A stretch of 64,000 nucleotides of DNA from CAYNRA01 sp046296415 (GTDB taxonomy: Bacteria > Bacteroidota > Bacteroidia > Cytophagales > Spirosomataceae): NCBI GenBank assembly GCA_046296415.1, contig JBKBLN010000001.1, forward strand, positions 992,001 through 1,056,000, given 5' to 3'. Under the pieces are notes generated by a model. That model saw nothing but the letters and a program-made list of their open reading frames with translations, did no database searches and was not told the DNA's origin. Below, piece by piece: positions 58,968-64,000 of the stretch. The first letter of the stretch is position 1; each line of letters starts with the position of its first letter. A program made the position numbers and the translations under genes.

Positions 58968-59758
58968 GCCTTTTCTTGTATTAATGTCCCCGTGGGCTTC
59001 TCACCCCCAAAAAAGTCCTTGATTTCGTTGGACGAACCAATCCAAACACTTGAAACACCTGCTTGAATGGCTGCGAAGGCATTATCCAATTTGGGGATCA
59101 TGCCGGCAAAGATTATTTTTTCCGCCTTAAGCGTTTGATAAGACTCCCGTGTAATCAGCGGAATAACAGTAGAATTGTCTTCTGAATCTAGAAGAACACC
59201 AGGTTTTTCAAAACAATAAAATAATCGCGTGTTGAAACCTTGCTGGCTCAAGGCAACGGCCACCTTTGAGGCCATCGTATCCGCGTTGGTATTCAATAAA
59301 GTACCACTAGATTCCCAACTTAGAGGGGCTACTACGGGTGTAATCGATTGATTTAGCAAGGAAATGAATAACTCAGAATTGACTCGAATCACGTCTCCAA
59401 CATATCCAAAATCAATGGGTTGAGGAGAACGCTTTTGGGCTTCAATACAGGCACCGTCAGCACCCGTCATGCCCATCGCCGAGCAGCCCAACGATTGCAA
59501 CATTGCAACAACTTGTTTATTGACAAGTCCTCCATACACCATGGTCACAATGTCCAACATCTTTTCGTCAGTTACTCGACGACCCTCGATCATGGTCGTA
59601 GGGATTTGAAGTTGTTGCGCCACCTGAGTGGCAATTTTGCCACCCCCATGAACCAAAATTTTGGGACCAGGAATGATGGCAAATTGAGTAAGAAAGGAAA
59701 GGCGATCAGCCTGATTTTCCAGAACCTGACCACCAACTTTGATGATAGATATCGTCAT
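58964..59758 (-). CDS. argB: N-acetyl(succinyl)glutamate kinase
   Basis: Amino-acid kinase of arginine synthesis, 264 aa. Hallmarks are IIKVGGQVLEN, LVHGGGKIATQVAQQL, GADGACIEA, LLNTNADTMASKVAVAL and AGMIPKLDNAFAAI. In Bacteroidota the substrate may be N-succinylglutamate. The gene overlaps the M20 gene after it and the coiled-coil membrane protein gene before it by 4 bp each, so all three are co-translated. Confidence 0.9.
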   Translation of the reverse strand: MTISIIKVGGQVLENQADRLSFLTQFAIIPGPKILVHGGGKIATQVAQQLQIPTTMIEGRRVTDEKMLDIVTMVYGGLVNKQVVAMLQSLGCSAMGMTGADGACIEAQKRSPQPIDFGYVGDVIRVNSELFISLLNQSITPVVAPLSWESSGTLLNTNADTMASKVAVALSQQGFNTRLFYCFEKPGVLLDSEDNSTVIPLITRESYQTLKAEKIIFAGMIPKLDNAFAAIQAGVSSVWIGSSNEIKDFFGGEKPTGTLIQEKA

Positions 59759-61038
59759 GTGTGTAGATAAGATGAGAAAGAAAAGGGGGAATCAGAAGGT
59801 AGGCCAGGGACACCCCACGAATGTCTCCATTGCTGAAGTTCCTCCATCGATAAGGTTTTTCTGGCCAAAAGACCTCGCTGGTATCCCTCCGAATATTGAC
59901 TGATTCGAATGTTCTCACGTGCCCGAATAATTTTTTCTTGAATGGATTCGATTTCCTGTTGAAGTTGATTTTTTTCCATTTCCAATGGCAAGGGTATGGA
60001 CTCCTCCAAACAGGCTTCATAGGCCCATTCAAACTTGATTTTTTCCTGTTGAATGGTCCCTAGTTGTTCGTCTAATTGATCAAATAGATGAGCTAATTTT
60101 CGGTAGCGAGGTCGAAAGTAGGTCCATTTTTCAAAGTGATACTGTAAAATAGGTAATCCCATACCCAAACAAACGGCTCCCGCTAGAGCAAATAAAAGAC
60201 CACTTAAGATAAAGGAAAACAATGCTTTCGGTGAATCAACTAGCGTCATGGAAAGGGTACTTAGGGTTTCCATTTTTTGCTGAATAGTCGCTGGAAAATC
60301 TGGACTAGAAGCCTCCTCCAATTGGAGTTGCAATTGCCTTAACTGTCGGTTGACTTCCATCTTTCGTTGCTCGACCTGATAGGCTTCGAACCGAAACCAG
60401 CCCAAAATTCCCAAAGTAAATAAAGTGACTATCGCCAAAGTAGCATGAAAAAAGCGGTAGTTTTTTTCATTTCCTTCCACTTGGGATGGTTTTTCAATCC
60501 AATGATCGTAAGCAGGCTTTAATAGTAGAGACAAGAGAGCCAATCCAACGGCAAAGGCCCAAGATTCAAAATGACCCTTAATTTGCAAGGCATAGGCTAC
60601 GATTTCATGGGAAATGATTAAATCACCAACAATAAAAACCCAGCCGGCCAAGAAAAAAACAAGTCCCATGAACACACCCATGGTAGGTTTACGGCGAATG
60701 TAGGTTTCTTGTAATTGTTCCATTTCTTGTTGAATGGAGTTCGCTTTTTTTTGTACTCGGTCTAATTGATCAGTACATAGGCTGATCTTTTCTTGAAATC
60801 GCCAGCGATCCTCTTTTTTCGCTTGATGCTTCTGGTGGGCTTCTTGTATTGCCTTCGTAAGTTGCTGGAATTGAGCATTTTTTTCTGCTAATTTTTGATT
60901 CAAAAATTGCAACATCTCCTCACTGGAAACCAAGGCCTCATAGGTCTCTTTATCCAATTGATCTAGCCCATTGGCCAGTCCATGCCATTGATCAGCCATT
61001 TTTTGAGGTGATGTTTGAGAAACTGGGGGTAAATTCAT
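59755..61038 (-). CDS. Coiled-coil multi-helix membrane protein, unknown
   Basis: The 427-aa protein has an N-terminal coiled coil (LNQKLAEKNAQFQQLTKAIQEA and KANSIQQEMEQLQETYI), four or five membrane helices (PTMGVFMGLVFFLAGWVFIVGD, WAFAVGLALLSLLL, FFHATLAIVTLFTLGILGW, LFSFILSGLLFALAGAVCLG), a second short coiled coil between helices and a third at the C-terminus (IESIQEKIIRARENIRISQY). I do not recognise the family. Its stop overlaps the argB start by 4 bp, so it heads this operon. Confidence 0.7.
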   Translation of the reverse strand: MNLPPVSQTSPQKMADQWHGLANGLDQLDKETYEALVSSEEMLQFLNQKLAEKNAQFQQLTKAIQEAHQKHQAKKEDRWRFQEKISLCTDQLDRVQKKANSIQQEMEQLQETYIRRKPTMGVFMGLVFFLAGWVFIVGDLIISHEIVAYALQIKGHFESWAFAVGLALLSLLLKPAYDHWIEKPSQVEGNEKNYRFFHATLAIVTLFTLGILGWFRFEAYQVEQRKMEVNRQLRQLQLQLEEASSPDFPATIQQKMETLSTLSMTLVDSPKALFSFILSGLLFALAGAVCLGMGLPILQYHFEKWTYFRPRYRKLAHLFDQLDEQLGTIQQEKIKFEWAYEACLEESIPLPLEMEKNQLQQEIESIQEKIIRARENIRISQYSEGYQRGLLARKTLSMEELQQWRHSWGVPGLPSDSPFSFSSYLHT

Positions 61039-61128
61039 AATTCCTGCCTTTTCAACAATAGAAGTTCCAGAACGGCTAATTTACTCAATTTTATTGGGTA
61101 ATTTTATAGGCGATTCGATAAACAGATT

Positions 61129-61902
61129 ATGAATATACCCTTGCATTTTCGGCAAATAGGGGAGGGTCAACCCCTTATTTTGCATCATGGAATTTTTGGT
61201 TCTTCCGATAACTTAATGACAGTCAGTCGGTCTTTAGCAGATCGCGGCTACGCTGTGTATGCTTTAGATGCCCGAAATCACGGTCAATCTCCTCGGTCAC
61301 CCCTATTTAATTACCCTGCTATGGCAGCCGATGTAGAGCAGTTTTTGGTCGAACATCAACTCGATCAAGTGACATTGGTTGGGCACTCCATGGGAGGGAA
61401 AGTGGCGATGCAATATGTGGCCACCTACGCTCGAGCTGCTCGGTTGGTCGTGGTAGACATTGCCCCTAAGTTTTATCCAGTGCATCATGACCATATCATT
61501 CAAGCTCTCCTTGCGGTTCCCTTGGCTGAAATTCAATCCAGAAAAGAGGCAGAGGAAATTCTGGCGCGTCACATTGCCAAAGCCGATGAGCGGCAATTTA
61601 TTCTTAAAAATTTATATCGTCGGGAGGATGGACAATTTGATTGGCGAATCAATGTGCCGGTTTTGGCACAAGAAATCTACCAGGTAGGTGGGGATGTATT
61701 ACCCCCAGGCACCTATTCGCTGCCTGCCTTGTTTTTGGCAGGATCAGATTCTTCTTATATTCTGAAAGAAGACGAAAAAACGATTCATCAGCTTTTTCCG
61801 CAGGCCCAGATTCAAACAATTGCGGGAGCGGGACATTGGGTGCATGCCCAGCAGCCTCAAGCCTTCGTTGACGCAATTGATCATTTCGTTCAAGCCACAT
61901 GA
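61129..61902 (+). CDS. Small alpha/beta hydrolase, YbfF-like esterase
   Basis: The 257-aa cytoplasmic enzyme has LILHHGIFGSSDNLMTVSR, YALDARNHGQSPRS, the nucleophile elbow VGHSMGGKVAMQ, LFLAGSDSSYI and AGAGHWVHAQQP, the triad of Ser, Asp and His. It resembles E. coli YbfF, an acyl-CoA/malonyl esterase-like protein; the natural substrate is not known. ATGA overlap couples it to the RsmI-like gene. Confidence 0.88.
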   Translation: MNIPLHFRQIGEGQPLILHHGIFGSSDNLMTVSRSLADRGYAVYALDARNHGQSPRSPLFNYPAMAADVEQFLVEHQLDQVTLVGHSMGGKVAMQYVATYARAARLVVVDIAPKFYPVHHDHIIQALLAVPLAEIQSRKEAEEILARHIAKADERQFILKNLYRREDGQFDWRINVPVLAQEIYQVGGDVLPPGTYSLPALFLAGSDSSYILKEDEKTIHQLFPQAQIQTIAGAGHWVHAQQPQAFVDAIDHFVQAT

Positions 61903-62597
61903 AAGAACTTTGGCTATTTCCTATTGTCTTAGCGGAGGATGCGCAATTAGATGATGTTTTGCCAACTGGAATTGTAAATTCTCTGGTGGAAATTAAAGTG
62001 TTTATGGTAGAGAATGTCCGTACCGCTCGTCGGTTTTTGGCTGGCCTTAAAAAAGGAATTGTGATTGATGAACTTTCTTTTTTTGTTTTGGATAAGGATA
62101 CCCCTTCACAGGAAGTAAAGTCTTTTTTAATGTCACAGTCTGGGCGCGTTGGTGTGATGTCAGAAGCTGGTTGCCCGGGCATTGCCGATCCAGGATCCTT
62201 GGCTGTACGGTGGGCACATGATTTAGGTTGGCAGGTGAAACCGCTAGTCGGTCCTACGTCCATAGCTTTGGGGTTGATGGCCTCTGGAATGTCAGGTCAA
62301 TCGTTCTCATTTCATGGGTATCTACCCATCGATGCTCGTGAGCGATCGATGAAATTGAAGTCTATGATCCAATCCGTTCAAAAAGGAAATCAAACCCAAA
62401 TTTTTATCGAAACTCCCTATCGAAATCACGCACTTTTGTCGGCTTTAATCGCTGAGGTTCCTGGAAATCTTCGATTGTGCGTCGGATGTCATTTGACAGG
62501 AAAAAATGAATGGATATGGTCAGGTCCCGTGTCAGAGTGGAAATTGAAAAAATTGCCTGATGGGAAGTGGCCAGCGATATTCTTATTGGGACAATAA
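61899..62597 (+). CDS. RsmI-like tetrapyrrole-methylase-family methyltransferase
   Basis: The 232-aa protein has the SAM-binding core of the tetrapyrrole methylase family: ENVRTARRFLAGL, GVMSEAGCPGIADPGS, VKPLVGPTSIALGLMASGMSG and FIETPYRNHALLSAL, matching the RsmI branch (16S rRNA C1402 2'-O-methylation). It lacks the usual RsmI start GTLYIVATPIGNL, reading LWLFPIVLAEDAQLDDVLP, so the substrate may differ from that of canonical RsmI. Confidence 0.8.
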   Translation: MKELWLFPIVLAEDAQLDDVLPTGIVNSLVEIKVFMVENVRTARRFLAGLKKGIVIDELSFFVLDKDTPSQEVKSFLMSQSGRVGVMSEAGCPGIADPGSLAVRWAHDLGWQVKPLVGPTSIALGLMASGMSGQSFSFHGYLPIDARERSMKLKSMIQSVQKGNQTQIFIETPYRNHALLSALIAEVPGNLRLCVGCHLTGKNEWIWSGPVSEWKLKKLPDGKWPAIFLLGQ

Positions 62598-62628
62598 AAA
62601 AAGCGGTCAAATGATGCATTTGACCGCC
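62594..62628 (-). terminator. Terminator after the SlyD-like gene
   Basis: GCGGTCAAATG (62603-62613) and CATTTGACCGC (62617-62627) form a perfect 11-bp stem with a 3-nt loop. A run of A at 62596-62602 gives a T tail on the minus strand. Confidence 0.88.
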
Positions 62629-62652
62629 TTGCTCGAGATGATTGATCGGTTG

Positions 62653-63072
62653 TTATTGGATTTCAATAAGTTCCAAATCAAAATTTAATGCTTGGCCTGC
62701 CAAGGGATGATTGGCATCCAATAAAACGGTAGTTTCAGTTACTTCCCGGATAATCACTGGAACGGTTTGTTGACCATTGTGCATGTGCAAAGTCTCGCCC
62801 ACCTGTAAAGGAATATCTGCGGGAATTTCCGACCGGTTAAAAGGGAAAACCATGTCCGGATTCGCCTCTCCATAGGCTTCATCTACCGGAATATGTATGG
62901 TTTTTTTCTCTCCAATTTGCATTCCCATAACTCCATCATCAAACCCTTTGATGACCATTCCGGAGCCTGCTTGAAATTCCAATGGATCTCTTCCTTCCGA
63001 AGAATCAAATAAAGTACCATCTGTAAGTGTACCGCGGTAATGGACCCGAACGGTATCGCCAGCCTTAACCAT
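62653..63072 (-). CDS. SlyD-like FKBP peptidyl-prolyl isomerase
   Basis: The 139-aa protein starts VKAGDTVRVHYRGTLTDGT, with LFDSSEGRDPLEFQAG, VIKGFDDGVMGMQIGEKKTI, the IF-domain insertion and ANHPLAGQALNFDLELIEI, which identify an SlyD-type FKBP. There is no histidine-rich metal tail. Start at 63072 because the extension to 63120 lacks family similarity. Isolated gene between a terminator and proS. Confidence 0.92.
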   Translation of the reverse strand: MVKAGDTVRVHYRGTLTDGTLFDSSEGRDPLEFQAGSGMVIKGFDDGVMGMQIGEKKTIHIPVDEAYGEANPDMVFPFNRSEIPADIPLQVGETLHMHNGQQTVPVIIREVTETTVLLDANHPLAGQALNFDLELIEIQ

Positions 63073-63133
63073 AAACCAAATTGTTTTTAAAAATGAATAA
63101 AAGAGGGGAATGAACCCCAAACTCTACAGCCGA

Positions 63134-64000
63134 TTAATACGAACGGGCAAAAAGTACACGACGTGAGGATGGCTTTCCTGTTAACACACAAGTACCTTCT
63201 TCCAGTTCCGAATCAAATGGAATACATCGGATGGTGGCCTTGGTCAATTCCTTGATTTTATCTTCTGTTTCAGGGGTTCCATCCCAATGGGCCATGATGA
63301 ATTTTCCTTCCTCCAAAGCTGGCTCAAAGTCTTCCCAACGGTCCACGCGGACAGTCCGATCTTGCCGGAATTGAAATGCCTTTTGATAAATCGAAGTCTG
63401 GATATCAGCCAATAAGTGTTCAATGTAATCCTCAATACCATCCAAGGGTTGGACCTCCTTGGTTAATAGATCTCTTCGTGCCACCTCGACTTGCCCACTT
63501 TCTAAATCCCGCATACCCAATGCCAATCGAACAGGTACGCCCTTTAGCTCATACTCTGCAAATTTCCATCCTGGTCTAGCTTGGTCATCATCATCAAATT
63601 TGACTGAAATTCCTTTGGACTTAAGCACTTGAATGATGGGTTTAACACGCTCGGTGATGGCTTGAAGCTGTTCATCCCCTTTGTAAATAGGTACTATGAC
63701 CACTTGAATTGGCGCTAATTTAGGTGGCAAAACAAGGCCATTGTCATCCGAGTGTGCCATAATTAAGGCGCCCATGAGCCGAGTACTTACGCCCCAAGAG
63801 GTTCCCCAAACATATTCCACTTGCCCAGATTTATCTTGAAATTTAACATCAAATGCTTTAGCAAAATTTTGACCTAGAAAATGAGATGTTCCAGCTTGTA
63901 AAGCCTTTCCGTCTTGCATCATGGCTTCAATACACAGGGTGTCTTCGGCACCTGCAAATCGTTCGTTGGGTGATTTAGCCCCTTTGACAACCGGCAATGC
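63134..64000 (-). CDS. proS: Prolyl-tRNA synthetase, C-terminal part (partial)
   Basis: The frame runs off the right edge; about 289 codons of the C-terminal half are visible. Class II motif 3 region DGKALQAGTSHFLGQNFAKAF, the VWGTSWGVSTRLMGALIMAHSDDNGLVLPP motif and the anticodon-binding domain (APIQVVIVPIYKG, FDDDDQARPGWKFAEYELKG) are those of the archaeal/eukaryal-type ProRS. The final C-terminal zinc-like domain ends in RVLFARSY, normal for the type. There is no editing insert in the visible part. Confidence 0.95.
   Translation of the reverse strand, partial: ALPVVKGAKSPNERFAGAEDTLCIEAMMQDGKALQAGTSHFLGQNFAKAFDVKFQDKSGQVEYVWGTSWGVSTRLMGALIMAHSDDNGLVLPPKLAPIQVVIVPIYKGDEQLQAITERVKPIIQVLKSKGISVKFDDDDQARPGWKFAEYELKGVPVRLALGMRDLESGQVEVARRDLLTKEVQPLDGIEDYIEHLLADIQTSIYQKAFQFRQDRTVRVDRWEDFEPALEEGKFIMAHWDGTPETEDKIKELTKATIRCIPFDSELEEGTCVLTGKPSSRRVLFARSY

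Overview
The window reads as chromosome of a Bacteroidota bacterium, most likely a Cytophagales-type aerobe. Pointers are the TamL-type Omp85 lipoprotein, the gene order miaB / sigma-54 activator / lptE / TPR-like protein / secG / groES-groEL, the archaeal-type ProRS, weak Shine-Dalgarno sites and promoters of the form TTTG-N19..21-TAnnTTTG. The genus is not claimed. No rRNA, tRNA, transposase, integrase, CRISPR array or phage module was seen.

Layout. 1-7.5 kb (minus strand): ABC exporter (cut by the window edge), glycosyltransferase, hemL, a periplasmic-binding-fold lipoprotein-activator-like protein, yidC and a SpoU-family RNA methyltransferase. 7.5-20.8 kb (plus): tamL-like gene, miaB, sigma-54 activator, lptE, a Bacteroidota hypothetical, secG, groES-groEL, a GDSL esterase coupled to kynureninase, and pyrG. 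20.9-27 kb: a strikingly AT-rich accessory island. 27.1-31.5 kb: secreted alpha/beta hydrolase, then the glyoxylate shunt pair aceB-aceA behind a nested palindrome. 32.1-36.4 kb: a DUF255 thioredoxin-like protein coupled to the 5-oxoprolinase genes pxpB-pxpC-pxpA. 36.4-42.2 kb (minus): MoxR ATPase, two parvulin foldases (one with an OmpA-like domain) and agmatine deiminase. 42.3-46.8 kb: a structured leader RNA candidate, a thiolase lacking one catalytic Cys, an acyl-CoA-synthetase-like protein and a TonB-dependent receptor. 46.8-64 kb: queD-lpxB, sufB, holB, a GlmU-like nucleotidyltransferase, a subtilisin, a transsulfuration enzyme, argB with an M20 deacylase, a small esterase with an RsmI-like methylase, an SlyD-like FKBP and the end of proS.

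The accessory island is the most interesting part. It holds at least two small peptides with textbook double-glycine leaders (21699-21917 and 23029-23166), a third peptide with a similar but GSG-ending N-terminus (21510-21686), a small HTH protein that itself carries a KISGG motif, a LanF/BcrA-like ABC ATPase with a Glu in place of the Q-loop Gln plus its permease, and four or five tiny two-helix membrane proteins of the size expected for immunity proteins. No C39-peptidase exporter lies in the window. I read this as an undescribed class II-like bacteriocin/immunity locus. A 134-bp direct repeat (20894-21027 and 24031-24164) brackets the peptide half, and a roughly 250-bp tandem repeat family closes the right side.

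Most other regions are ordinary housekeeping operons with 1-10 bp overlaps between genes. Strong rho-independent terminators separate many of the transcription units.
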